Assembly (NCBI GenBank): GCA_005406025.1
Contig: BGZK01000014.1
Coordinates: 682,001 to 746,000 of the forward strand
Source of the DNA: Eumeta japonica
Taxonomy: Eukaryota; Arthropoda; Insecta; Lepidoptera; Psychidae
Direction of reading: 5' to 3'
DNA length: 64,000 bases
Shown here: piece by piece, positions 48,691 to 59,879 of the stretch
How positions within the stretch are numbered: position 1 is the first letter of the stretch
Layout: every line of letters begins with the position of its first letter
Notes under the pieces: generated by a model
The model's database searches: none
What the model saw: the letters and a program-made list of their open reading frames with translations, nothing else
Told to the model about the DNA's origin: nothing
Program-made: the position numbers and the translations under genes

Positions 48691-48770
48691 TATCATTTTG
48701 TACTCGAAAAATTTGAAAATAAAAGCGCATGCGTAAGCGAGCGCTTAGTGTCGTTTATAAATACGTATGC
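48691..48770 (+). repeat. LINE 3' tail resumed after the mariner
   Basis: 'ctcgaaaaatttgaaaataa' with aagcgcatgcgtaagcgagc and gcttagtgtcgtttataaa aligns with 'tgcgaaaaatttggaaataa' with gagcgtattgcgtaaatgag and cgcatactgcctttataat at 49690-49750. Confidence 0.65.
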
Positions 48771-48929
48771 GCGAAGGTCAATCTGACGGTATACACATTT
48801 TTGTGTTTCGACTTTATTTTTCGAAAAGCGTTTTTCTAAATCTTAAATTTGATTATTTTCTTAACTTTCAATTTATGAACATTAAAAATAAGCAGATGTT
48901 GGAGACGTCAATGGTTGCTAAGAAACGAT

Positions 48930-49790
48930 TCATGCCGTAAATATCCTTGGACTTAAGTCAGATGGCTAGAATGCTAAAAACATGCATTTCAACCTAGTAA
49001 ATCTTGGTAAAATTAACCTTGTCAAATTTAATCCCAGAGAGAAAGAAGTGAACGTTTACCGCAAAAAAATCCCCTTTCGCACCTTTTTCTCTCTTTGAAA
49101 GCCTTTTAGTGCCTTGCCGGATTTCGGTATTCTTGGTGTCTTCATATCGAACAGTGATTATCTAGAAAGCAAAGTAAAGTTAGCTTCTAAAAAGCTTTGA
49201 GCGCTTAATAGAGCACAACAATACTTCAAACGAAATCACGGTCTTATTCTTTATAATGTCTCCTTATACTTTTACAAGGTTTGATCATATATAGAACACC
49301 GTTGGCATCTCTGGGCTGGTGCACTCCAATATCAAGTTCTGTCTCTAGACGCATTGAACAAAGAACATCTCGAATCGTCAGCGTCACTCTAATATCTGGC
49401 CAGCTCGACCCGTGGCTTTGCGAATAGAGGTAGCATCTTCGTGCATACTTTATGGCATATGGTACGGGGACCATTCCAAATATCTGTTCAACTTTTTCCT
49501 ACCGCTGAATAGCCTCAACGTTCCGCTTGCCGAAAATACCATGATGACCATTTTGATGACTTTCGCCGCGTACAGTGAATCTTTGGAATGATTTTCCATC
49601 AGCGGTATTCCCAACGAACTAACGTCCGTATTCATGAACGACACTATTCACTGACTAACGCTACGCGTTCACCGTGAGGTCCACAGCGTATGCGAAAAAT
49701 TTGGAAATAAGAGCGTATTGCGTAAATGAGCGCATACTGCCTTTATAATTTTTATTTTATGATAATCAAAAAAAATCTCCATTGTCATTA
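48930..49790 (+). pseudogene. Jockey-like LINE reverse transcriptase remnant, copy L2
   Basis: Plus-strand frames give 'NLGKINLVKFNPREKEVNVY', 'DFGILGVFISNSDYLESKVK' with LASKKL, then 'ALNRAQQYFKRNHGLILYNV' and 'HLWAGAPISSS', 'RTSRIVSVTLISGQLDPWL'. Near the end are 'LSPRTVNLWNDFPSAVFPTN'. These follow the order of the C-terminal third of jockey-like ORF2 proteins (LGVxIS..., KAKLASKKLGVLNRAQQYFkxxhrl, HLWAGAPQYQL, LPRTTxLWNxLPsAVFPe). Stops and frameshifts show it is dead. The minus-strand open frames in this interval are its shadows. The 3' untranslated end ('tttataatttttattttatg') closes it near 49760-49790. Confidence 0.8.
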
Positions 49791-49799
49791 TATCAATCT

Positions 49800-52070
49800 C
49801 ACCAGGCTTATGTTAAGTGTTCAATATTTTTATTATCATTTTCATGAACTCAATTTCAGAAGGTAATGATAGCTATTCAAAATTTTATTGCAACGGTATT
49901 ATTTTTTCGACAATTATATTTACATGGCCGTCTTCCGTGCACTCAAACAGATTTATCCCACCGACATATGTTGATTCAGCTTTTGCCATTTGCAATGGAT
50001 AAATCAATGTGTGATGTTCAAATCAAATCAAACCGAGTCTATCCGCCTATTTTTTACGTCGATATTTCTCCATGCGTAACTTCACGATAGCCGCTCTACA
50101 CTAATTCTTATACACGTTACATTGGCATATTTTGACAATAGCTACTAATTTTAAATTAAAGGAATAATAATCGTGTAATGCGACGAAAGAAATTCATAGT
50201 AGTGGCGCATCCATAATAATTGAATTGGATGTATTTAATGTACTCAGTAATACATTTCAAAGTTGCAACGCTAAATTTTGTCATCTGATTGTGCGATCGT
50301 CGCTTACTTTGGTAACAGTTACAGTGGTTCTTATATATATTTTTTGGATGTTACAAAATGAATCAACATTTTTTTCTCTTATCAAAAATGACAAAATATC
50401 TACTTGTAACACAAAACATCATATTTTTTTCCGAACAAAAAGAGGAATGATTCTTAGCATAAATATAACTATTTTTCATGTTTAGTATTGTTACGAACTA
50501 CGTTTACAGATTAGATACTTAAAGGTACAAGATAGTTCGCCTGAAAAATATTTGAGAAGAATGCTCTATAATGTAAACAACTTCCCCCTCCCGCCCTGCG
50601 TTCCGCGCCACGCGCTCTCACAGCCGTGCCACACACATGCTTACATTTTAAATTAATTTTCGAATATAATGTTTGAAAGTGAAATAAGACTGTTTGTTTG
50701 TGACGGACGTGATATGTTTATGTTTTGCTTGTTATAGATGATTCATTAGCTAATTTACTTTCGAAGAACGTTAGAAGCGACTAGTCGAGAGATGTTTATA
50801 TCGAAGTTCAAGTGCAGATTGGGCAGTCAGACCAGGATCAGTATTATTTCTGCAATTAGTGCGTTAACAAATGAAATGCGATCAATTGCAAACATTGAAG
50901 TTCTTCTGTAGTGATTTATTATGCCTTTCATTTTGTTGAATTTTGTACTTTTACATGTATTTTTTTCATCTGATTTCAATCATCGAACCTACTTGGCCTC
51001 TAGTAGGGTCGTTTTATAATACCATCAGATAAATTTTACAGATTAGCACACTAAGTATAAAACTCGGTGACATTTGCAATTCCAAAATGCTAAGTCGGAC
51101 AAGGTCAAATATAAGACTTTTACTTTGAACTGGGTTTAAGTTTTAATTGTTGTATTCTGTTGTGAAATAATTCATAATACATATGTTCTACGTATAAGGA
51201 CAAGAAATATATACATTAAATTCTTAAATATATTTAATTTGATTTTGAATCCGTGGATCATAATTTATGAGACTTTTTATTTGTAGCATTCTAAAACTTC
51301 GATGTATTGCCCAGTTAAAATAAAATAAATTTTTCTTTGCCAACCGTATCACCTATATATGAATCATACACGGTTACGAGTTAAACTCCGCGACCCGGAC
51401 ACTGGAAATGATATCAGGATTTCGAGAAAAATCGAAGAATTTGTTCATTTGCGACATAAAACGGTTTACACCGCGCACATCAACTGCGAAACATTTATTA
51501 CGGGATTGCTGTGGACTTCCCGAGGATTTATGTTTTTAAGGTCCACGAAATTTTCAGCATTGATCTGTTTTATTGTCGGTTAACCGGATGACTCAGCTTA
51601 TGTTCAGACATGAGGACATCTTTCTCTTCAACCTTTCTAGATTTCTTAGTACTACGTGAGCTCTCATAGATTAACTATGGAGGTCCGTCAAATTGATCTG
51701 TCTGTATTTCACGATTTTTATATTGTGATGTGTAATATAATTTTATAAACAGTACAGTTTTACTATAAAAAGCGGTAATTAATACAGGGTTGCAGCCGAA
51801 TGCTTAACAATGTAACCTTCGTACCAGAAAGTACCGGGCTCGACATTTGACTACGGATAAATTAACGCATGTAATTTTAACTTTAATGAAATTAATCGTT
51901 AGATCGTAAATCACCCACATTGTCACAGTATGGGCTATAACGTTCGTCACCAAACCTCAGCCCACAGTTAAGGTGCAATCCACATTCTTAATCTCAAATA
52001 AAAAGATTGGACGGGTGTGACTAGCAGGGCTGTGATTAAATCTTGAAAGTAAAATAATATTGTGTTTTCA
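49800..52070. other. Mostly AT-rich non-coding DNA
   Basis: Several short plus-strand frames (for example 49817-50002, 50225-50485, 51359-51583) lack recognisable motifs. A C-rich patch lies at 50580-50640. No gene is supported. Confidence 0.4.
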
Positions 52071-52079
52071 ATCTCGGCT

Positions 52080-52581
52080 TGAAGCCAGCGGCGTTGTTCC
52101 ATGTATTATACGGACGGGTACCAATCAGATACTTCCAGACTAGCAAAGCAAGTGTATCCCGTCCCCTACGGAGCTCTCGACCCAATACGATCTCTCGACT
52201 CTGGATTTTGCTCACTGTCCCACTAGTGATTTCGATTCCACTACTGATCAGGATTCCGATTTCAACAAATACGAGGCAAATGGTAGTATCGAAATAAAAT
52301 TAAGGCTATATCACTCGGTGATAGCGTAGCTTTTTTATGAGTGTAATAATTTTTAGAATCTGTAGTAACACAAATATGGTCATAAAATCAAGAAGGTTAG
52401 TAATCTATTTTACTCAGAGAGGTGCTTATTAGTGAAACAATTTTTAGAGTCGTTTCAATAGTCAGGTTCAATAGTAAAAATATGCATGAATTCGGGTACG
52501 AATGCTACCATTATTTTCGTGCCTGTAACCTTCGAGCGGATGTAAGCAACGTATGAAATACGAACGAACAAACAAATATCA

Positions 52582-52585
<4 letters not shown>
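52080..52585 (+). repeat. Copy of the 'gcgggcgaaag' repeat family, internal and 3' part
   Basis: 'acccaatacgatctctcgac' and 'actgatcaggattccgattt' are decayed 'gatcccggtcc' units. 'agtatcgaaataaaattaag' with gctatatcactcggtgatag and cgtagcttttt follows, then the end 'gaacgaacaaacaaatatca'. I know the form 'ccgaaataaaacttagtcta' and tgtcactcgg from the family. It ends directly in the TA microsatellite. Confidence 0.5.

Positions 52586-52645
<60 letters not shown>
52586..52645. repeat. (TA)n microsatellite, ~30 units
   Basis: About 60 uninterrupted bases of alternating T and A. Its position right after the 'aacaaacaaat' end suggests that it grew from the 3' tail of the preceding repeat. Confidence 0.9.
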
Positions 52646-52648
<3 letters not shown>

Positions 52649-52719
52649 TTCATAACATCTTAAAGAACGTCGATTTTACTTTTTTCTTCAATATTCCAAG
52701 TTAAAACGAAACTTACACA

Positions 52720-53110
52720 CATACACAAATGCGCGCGCGCGGCTCTGAGCCGGCTAACACACGTAGCTGTATTTATTTCTCCCAAACCGGAAAGAGGATT
52801 AAAACAATAGGGAGCTTTCAACAATAATATATTTCGTGCGGGCGGGCGCGTGCAGGTGCCGAATGTAGCCGGCGAGGTCGTGTTTATTTTCGTTTGGACT
52901 CGTTAGTATGTCTGTATCCGGTTATTTTCGTTGTAAGTCGTGCGCGAGAGTCGGCCCGGGTCCGTATTCCGTTTGAGCTTTTCACGGCGGCTGCCGTTGT
53001 ATCGGGTTCAGATCAATCCATTGCTGAACCTTATCCTGCCACTGTCTTTTTGTTTTACATCCCGGGGTTAGGGCTTACTTTTTGGTTTACATTCCATACT
53101 TTACTTATTT
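52720..53110. other. GC-rich block, unrecognised
   Basis: It includes gcgcgcgcgcggctctgagc and cgggcgggcgcgtgcaggtg, with an 84-codon plus-strand frame (52894-53148). The frame has hydrophobic runs at its end but no recognisable family. It could be a promoter-like CpG block. Confidence 0.25.
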
Positions 53111-53254
53111 GGACTTATTTTCCTTGCCTTAAAAAAATATTATTTTAAAAATCCCAAACTCCCAAAAGCAATAAGGAGGTTAATAAAGATATACGATACA
53201 AATAATTTCATTAAATATTCTTGTTATTTTTAAGTGCGTAAAGTTATTTAATTT

Positions 53255-53600
53255 CGCCCGCAACTCTGCCCGCGTGGACATACAATGAATTCTTATATCT
53301 TTTTTATATACTGTGTCATCATGATCTCGATCCCGGTCCCGCTTTCGTCTCAATCTTTAAAAGTATAATAGTAATAAAAGACACAGATACGAAATTATAA
53401 AAATAATTTCCTAGATTCAGTTATTGAGAATTTTAGTTATATACTATGCTTCTAGGTGGTGTATCAATATGAAACATAACCTATTTTTGAAGATTAACTC
53501 CAGCATGCACCTGTGGAAACTGCATTGAATTCCTTTCACTAGTTTTTGCGTTATGTGCGAACAAACAATCATGCAGACAGATAGACTAATGTTTTAAAAA
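53255..53600 (+). repeat. Lepidopteran 'gcgggcgaaag' repeat, near full-length copy
   Basis: Starts cgcccgcaactctgcccgcg with tggacatacaatgaattctt, continues 'atgatctcgatcccggtccc', and ends 'tcactagtttttgcgttatg' with tgcgaacaaacaatcatgca and gacagatagac. The start matches the minus-strand copy at 31.8 kb block by block. The end matches the 'gtagtttttgcgtgaaagag' with taacaaacatacag ending that I know for this family. Confidence 0.65.
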
Positions 53601-53614
53601 TTATTGTCACTTCT

Positions 53615-53659
53615 ATTCCTTCTGTGAATATTCCTTCTGTGAATATTCATTCTGTGAAT
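53615..53659 (+). repeat. 15-bp tandem repeat, three copies
   Basis: attccttctgtgaat twice, then attcattctgtgaat. Confidence 0.9.
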
Positions 53660-53839
53660 ATCTCGCTTATTAGTTTTTTATACTACAGACTACTACAGAT
53701 ATAGATCACTTACAATTTTACTACATGTATGGATGATAATAATAATTTTTGCACAAATATCGATTCGACCGGAACATCCGCTTTTCCTGTAGGAAGTGCG
53801 TCAACGAGTGATTCCCTTATTATGGATCCGCGTAATGCG

Positions 53840-54045
53840 CAATTTACATGCGCACACATGTCAATGCGCATCCCCTCGGCGGCCGTGTATCGACTAATTT
53901 TAAGCCTGGCTTCGTCCGCTCCTCGCTCGCAGCGGGTAAGGAATTCCGCCCCCGCATCACCGCGGGCCGAATTTTATGCTCCAATTATTGCAATACTTGG
54001 AGCGCTACCGCGGCGACGGGTATCTGTTATGTGTTGAAATTATAT
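53840..54045. other. GC-rich patch with two overlapping plus-strand frames
   Basis: Frames of 102 and 126 codons overlap here in different phases (53729-54037 and 53848-54228). Neither shows a domain I know. The longer one ends in a hydrophobic C-terminus rich in Ile, Leu and Met, which AT-rich DNA gives by chance. Confidence 0.2.
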
Positions 54046-54384
54046 TTGTGTTCGCATTTCATCGGATTCCTGAAGGAAAAAATTGATAATAAAAGTTGGG
54101 CTTATGCGTACATATTAGTACACGTTTATATGTTTAGTAGATATGTGCTCATATTTATACATATGTCTATGTGTTTACAAATACTAAACGTATGTATTAT
54201 ATTAATAGTTCTCATATGGTTCAGTTGAATTGTAATTTCTTTTTAATTTAATTTATATTTCTATTAAACATGTGTTTAAATTGTACCCAAATTTTAACTA
54301 AACCTACCCCATTCGATAAGTACTTATATAATACGATAAATAACCGGTGTAATAGCTAGGTCTTTATACCAGAAACATAGTGAT

Positions 54385-54750
54385 GGGTAGCCACGTGATC
54401 GAGAGCGCTGCTTTCAAACCAACGCGCACCAAGTTCAAATCCCTATCGCGGGCTAAATGCGCATTGAGTATTTGACTAAGTCAATGAGTATTTGAATTTA
54501 AACGTTTCATTAAAATTTACATGGCAAGGACTATTATACTGTGTCTGAATGTGTTGAATTAAATGAATTAAATTATTATTTATTCAATATTTTGTATCGA
54601 TGAGTAAAAAAAGAGCAAACCTTGAGTTTATTGAGTGAATTAGCATTTAGGATGTGTAGTATTTGTAATGTCGAAAATAGTTGTTTATGGCCCATTTTCA
54701 GTGTAATTTCTATTACCTACGAAATAAAGATATTTTTGATTTCATTTGAT
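54385..54750 (+). mobile_element. tRNA-headed SINE
   Basis: The head has pol III promoter boxes: a box A-like tagccacgtgatcgagag (from 54388) and a box B gttcaaatccc (54433), at tRNA-like spacing. It does not fold as a real tRNA with acceptor stem, so it is a derived copy. The body of about 250 bases follows. The 3' end acctacgaaataaagatatt plus tttgatttcatttgat (54715 on) resembles the tail of the LINE ending at 26583. Confidence 0.6.
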
Positions 54751-54759
54751 CTGATAAGT

Positions 54760-57700
54760 CAAATGAGATAACTCGCATTGTGCTTCAAAAGACACGTTAA
54801 GCCGGAATTTCCTCAAACCTGCACTGCAGCAGCGAAAATGGCTAAGGCTCAACTCCCTCATCTAAAATAAGGAGATTTTAGAAACGTGATCAATCTTATT
54901 TTTTGTCAAAATGGGACATTAAAAAAATCTACGACAGTGAGTGTCATAAAAAATAAATCAATATTTTTACGTTGGGAATATTTATCCATAAAAACAGTAT
55001 TTAATAATAGCTCAACGCTATTGAGTGTTATATTTCTTCTTTTTATCGACATATGATTCCATTAAAAAATCACCATTTGCTGACCCTTGTCTGAAAACGC
55101 GACAATTTAGCATCCCAAAGCCTACCTCGGAGACGGAGTGTCTACCGAAAAAAGGGACAGTCTCATTCAAAACAGTACATATGGTCCCGTTACTGATAGT
55201 GATATAAAACTAGCGCAATTATAAGATAACTGCATTTATTTTCAAAAAACAAACATGAACAACGTAATTAAATGGGTCAGATCAAAAGTTTTCGTTTATT
55301 TTTTATTTTTTACTTAAAACCAAATTCTCTATTTTATCTGTACCATTTTAAAGTTATTTTCTGACTGTTTGTTGGGCTTTCATAGCTAAACTACTGAACG
55401 TATTATGATTGAAGCCAGAACAGTGGTAGCTTGAAATCAGAAAATAAAAGTTGAGCTATATGCATGTCGTAATAAATATGTATATGTTGGAAGGATGTTG
55501 CCGATATGTCTTTAAGAATAGTGCAGTAAATTGAAACTGTAAAAAAAATATTGTATCTCACCATCTCGCAATGTGTGTAGTTTTGTGGAAAATTAAATTA
55601 AAATTGGAATAGAGTAGCAAATAAAATTATTTTACTAAAAATTAAATTCGGCGGAATAGCTTTACAAGCTACATTATTTCTATTCTATTTTCCAAGCAAA
55701 ATCCGTGATTTACGCACTACATCTCTAAAATTAAAAGCACGCACAGTGATCCAAACGAGAAGTATGCTGACGTCAAAACAATAATTTTTCAAATTTATGT
55801 CTATACATTTACACACCTATTAACTTGCGTGACACAAAAAATACTCATAACCGGCCACTACGTGAATTTATGCTCCGCCGCTAGACTCCCAAATGAAATA
55901 TTATAAGCCTAGGCAATATTTTTATGTGCTAGTTTCCTTTTTGGTACCTACCACAAAAAGGCAAAGTATTTAAAAATATTTTATAATTCAGTCTCACGAT
56001 AAAAGGCCAATCAGTTTTAATATATACAATCATCAAATTCACACTGTCAAAATGAGTCTGAAGGGTTTTATTTCACTTTGCTTGTAGGATACAGTATTAA
56101 TCAGAATATTAAAATATCACTAGCTATGTAATTTACACGTTTTTGTACGGTAATGAAGGTTGATTGTTGCAGAAGGAACACGAAAGTTGAATCGACGCAG
56201 TGAAGGTCCATGCGTAGTTTGTGTAGAGGGACTTTGAAAAACATATGCAGGGATATAGTGACGTCAGAGAGTGGTGTGGTTTGAAAGAAAATATAATGAA
56301 TAGAGTAGAAAAGGGTATGCTGTGGTGGTTTTACTATCTGGTAAAAATCAATGAAAGTAAACTGACAAAATAAATTTTTGTGTGATTTATTTTGTCGGTC
56401 TACTTCTACACGAAAGAAAGTGAATGTGTGGTGACGGAAGGGCTGCCAATGGTCGCTCTTTCTCTAGATTTTTATGCTTTTTTCTAGTTCACTTTATTTC
56501 CAAAATGTTATGTAACGCAATTTGGTGGTATACTAAAAAAAAGCCTAATTAAATCATCTGAGACTGACGTGTTGCCATGAAACGATTGATGGATATCGCT
56601 GAATGGTATGTATGTAATGGTATGCAAGAATGGTATGTAAAAGTAGTGTGGAGACAGGTAGTCTCTGCCTAACTTTTTGTTATACAGGCTAAGTTTGTTT
56701 ATACATTGAAGACATATAGCAAAATATATTAGTAAAGTGGCTAGATATTATCTAATAAAGCCGTCAATATTCTACCGTGTCGGACGATAGCTTTAGGCTA
56801 TGCACCTAACAATACACGCTTTTAGGTTAACGTACTCAAGACGGAGAAAAAATATTGTCTCCACGTAGACGTAGCCGCGGGCATTCGCTAGTACGGTTTT
56901 TATAAAGGCAATTATGTATTTTTGTTATATAGTATATTTACGTCAATTAAAGTGGAAAAGGAACAATAAGTAACGCAACGATTTCGGTTAAGTTTTAAGA
57001 CATCGATGAATATTATAATACGTTTTAACAACTTTGCACAAGACTTAAACACATCGAACTATTTCGAAATATTCTATGATATGAGAAATGAAATTCTTTC
57101 ATAAATACAATGCTTATAGAATTAATAACTGAAAAATGATATATGTAAGCTATGATTTGGTATTTTGAAAGAAGAATATACGTCGGGATATCTTTCGAGT
57201 AGTAAAAAAAAAGGCATAAAAAATACTCAATTTTATTCAATACAAAAATGTAAACACACATCAAAAGCGGTAACATGGGGGCAAAAGCGAGGTGTGCGGG
57301 AGCGACAGTTCTCACTTGGGAAAATAAATTTTCGGAAATTTCTTGATAAGGGAATTATTTTGTAGTTTTATTTTCAGCTTGCGAGCGCAGTTTGAAATAG
57401 TATTAAAAAAAATACACGCAGCATGATAAGTCCTTTATACCGTAAAAATACAAATCTATTTAAAAAATATTATAATTTCATCATTTCCATTACATTTAAA
57501 ATATGTCGCTAAATTATGAATTCAGGCAATTTTCATGTAATCAACAGCGTATTTTAATAAGCGATAGTTTATGTTAGGCTAGTTGCTGTCGACAGTATTT
57601 ACTGTTACTTTTAGATAGATATTCCTACAACTGGTTTTTCGAAACCAGACAGCGTACTTTTAGATTAAAAATTGAGACGCTGACGCCGATTTATTCAATT

Positions 57701-57960
57701 TATTCGATACTACGAAATTTTAAAAACAGTATTGTAACATCCCTTCTCTCTAAGATCCCAATTTAAAACAATTAAGATTTTTTTTTAATTTTTCGATTAA
57801 CTAAAACTATAATATCGAACTTTACTATGGCATAATTAAAATTATTCGAAATTAGAATTATTAAATTTATTCGAAGGAACAAAAAGTTCGCTAACAGAAC
57901 AAATGTTCATCGACAACCCTAATCATTTAACGACATTATTCAATTCGTAACTAAATGCTA
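54760..57960. other. AT-rich non-coding DNA
   Basis: No gene is supported. A short minus-strand fragment of the 'gcgggcgaaag' repeat lies at about 56855-56895 ('ccacgtagacgtagccgcgg'). Three copies of 'aatggtatg' occur at 56600-56640. A run-on frame at 57025-57315 (minus) is hydrophobic but unrecognised. Confidence 0.4.
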
Positions 57961-57972
57961 TTGTGTGTTTCG

Positions 57973-58182
57973 TCAGATCATCGTCCGCGTACCGACGGCC
58001 GTCGTTTGCTGGGTCATAAACACTTTGACAGATGTCGCGTCGTACGCTTTTAAACGTCTCGAAATAAAATTAAGGGCCGACTTCCAAAAAGGGAACCTTT
58101 TAGTAGTCTTCGTTCCCGCGCCGAGAGCCCTACAGCTATAGAGAACAATTCCATTCGCGATGCATTCGTGACACAAGTTCAA
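57973..58182 (-). other. Unrecognised open frame with higher GC content
   Basis: A 69-codon minus-strand frame (His-Glu-Cys near the start, later 'KRFPFWKSALNFISRRLKAY') is GC-richer than its surroundings. No domain is recognised and no splice sites are convincing. It could be a conserved non-coding element, an exon or a repeat. Confidence 0.25.
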
Positions 58183-58562
58183 TTTATAAATGAATATATT
58201 CGTAGAGAAATATTATTTGGCATGTAAATAAAGCATTATAATAACTTTTTTTTTTCATTTCATATTTCGTAAAAAACAAAAATACCAGTATACACTACTT
58301 GTCTTTCACTTATACTATAATCGGACTAAGAATTCCAAGCTTAAAAGCTCGAGTTGGCAACGTCGCAGAAGTCTTAGCAGGTTTAGAGACTTCTTCTATA
58401 CGAGGTTCAGCATTCTTGCAACGTTGACAATTCGAGCATCTACGACCTACAACTTGAACTCGGCCATGCTCTCCTCCACCCGTTCGATAAAGTACCAAAA
58501 AGTTTAGAAATTTTAAGTATATTTTAATTTTACTTCTCTCTAACTCTTTCATTTGTTGAATA

Positions 58563-59870
58563 CGTAGGATGGACTGAAAATTTCTGGAATTAATGAGAAA
58601 AATTACCATGAATGGACAAAAATGAATTTTTGTATCTCAAAAAGTTCTCCATTAGCATAAATGGACTTTTTCATACGAAAAAACCAATTCCGAAAACATT
58701 TATGCCACTGCTCTCTGGTGACCTCGGTAAAATGTTTTTCACGCTCTTTGACAAACTCTTCTAGTGGTGAAAATTGTTGACCCCGAAATTGGTTCTTAAT
58801 TTTTGCGAAAAAAAAGTCACAAAGTGCTAGGTCGGGACTGTATGCAAGTTCGCTCATAAGTTCTACGTTTTTCTCCTTCAAAAAAATATTTGTGTGTTTG
58901 GCCGTGTGAGAACTGGCATTGTCGTGGTGCAAGATGATAGGACGTTTGCGGTTATTTTTACGGAGGTCGTCAATAACTTCTGGCAAACAAATGGTCGTGT
59001 ACCGATCACTATTGACGGTACGATAATTCTCCAAAGCAAAATTAGCCAAGTGTCCAGTTTTATTAAGAAAAGTGGCAATTATTCGCTTAGAAGCACTTCG
59101 CTCTCTCTCCACTTTGATTGGTTTCGGCTCATCTCGATAAACCCATGTGGTCAATTGCAATTGTAGCAATAAATCCATGTCTCATCGCCTGTTACTATGT
59201 CCCATACCAAATTTGACACCCCTTTCTTGAATCTGGTAAGCTTGGCATAGCACCCAGTGATGAGATCCGTTTTTAATTTACTTCGTTTTTACTTATTTTA
59301 ACGCGAGCCCCAGTCAAACTGTGTGGCATTCTCTGCGAGGATAAGTTTTCATACCCAAATATTTGTGTGGGATTTATTGTATTGGCCTCACGCCTATATC
59401 TAAGAATGCCCAAATCTCATGGTAGGTCACGTGCCTGTCAGTTTCAATCATACGGTGCACAGCATCGATGTTTTTGTTGTTTACAACGGCGAACGGGCCA
59501 CCATCACGAAATACGTCACTGAGATTGACACGACTGCGCTTGAAATCTGCAACCGACTGAAATCTACAAATAGTCGCCTTGCATGGTGCTTTATCACCAA
59601 AAGCAGTTAAAAACCGAGCAAGGCTTTGCTTGGCTGTCAAATTACATTTAAAATCGTAGAAATTTATACTACGAACATTTTTACGACTTAAATCCATAGT
59701 GATGACAACATGCAATTTTTAACACAACGCCACAATGTAAAAATAATTGACAGTTAGATGAAAAAAACTGTATTCTATAGCCAAAGAGTTCCGTTTTCAA
59801 AAGCAGTAATTATTTTTTAAATATTGCTTATGTAAGTGGTCAGTTTCAGAAACTTATAGTGCGCCCCACG
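58563..59870 (-). mobile_element. Near-complete mariner element (minus strand)
   Basis: About 1.3 kb between TA dinucleotides (58561-58562 and 59871-59872). The ends form imperfect terminal inverted repeats: tacgtaggatggactgaaaa with tttctggaa at the left, and tacgtggggcgcactataag with tttctgaaa read inward from the right. The transposase inside is broken in the middle. The TIRs differ from those of the 47.4 kb element, although the two transposases are related, so the two are separate lineages. Confidence 0.8.
58603..59715 (-). pseudogene. Mariner transposase with frameshifts; DD34D motif kept
   Basis: The N-terminal frame (59715-59374) carries FYDFKCNLTAKQSLARFLTA, 'FGDKAPCKATICRF', 'NNKNIDAVHRMIETDRHVTY' with HEIWAFL, the DNA-binding half of the family. 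A stop follows. In the next about 190 bases the frame changes several times, but LTRFKKGVSNLVWDIVTGDE with TW (first catalytic Asp) is readable. The C-terminal frame (59178-58603) opens after another shift, at the WVYRDEPKP stretch. It holds 'ILHHDNASSHTAK' and 'YSPDLALCDFF'. Counting from the Asp of HDN to the final Asp leaves 34 residues between them, as in active mariners. Some codons after the first Asp motif seem deleted. The element is therefore a recent-looking but dead copy. Confidence 0.85.
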
Positions 59871-59879
59871 TATTAACAA

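Noticed and set aside
49244..49644. Two minus-strand frames of 64-76 codons.
   Set aside because: The plus strand of the same interval encodes recognisable LINE reverse transcriptase segments, so these are shadows.
54385..54455. A possible functional tRNA gene.
   Set aside because: Box A- and box B-like motifs are present, but the acceptor and anticodon stems do not pair and a SINE body and tail follow.
58894..59166. A 90-codon plus-strand frame.
   Set aside because: It is antisense to the mariner transposase, which is clearly recognisable.
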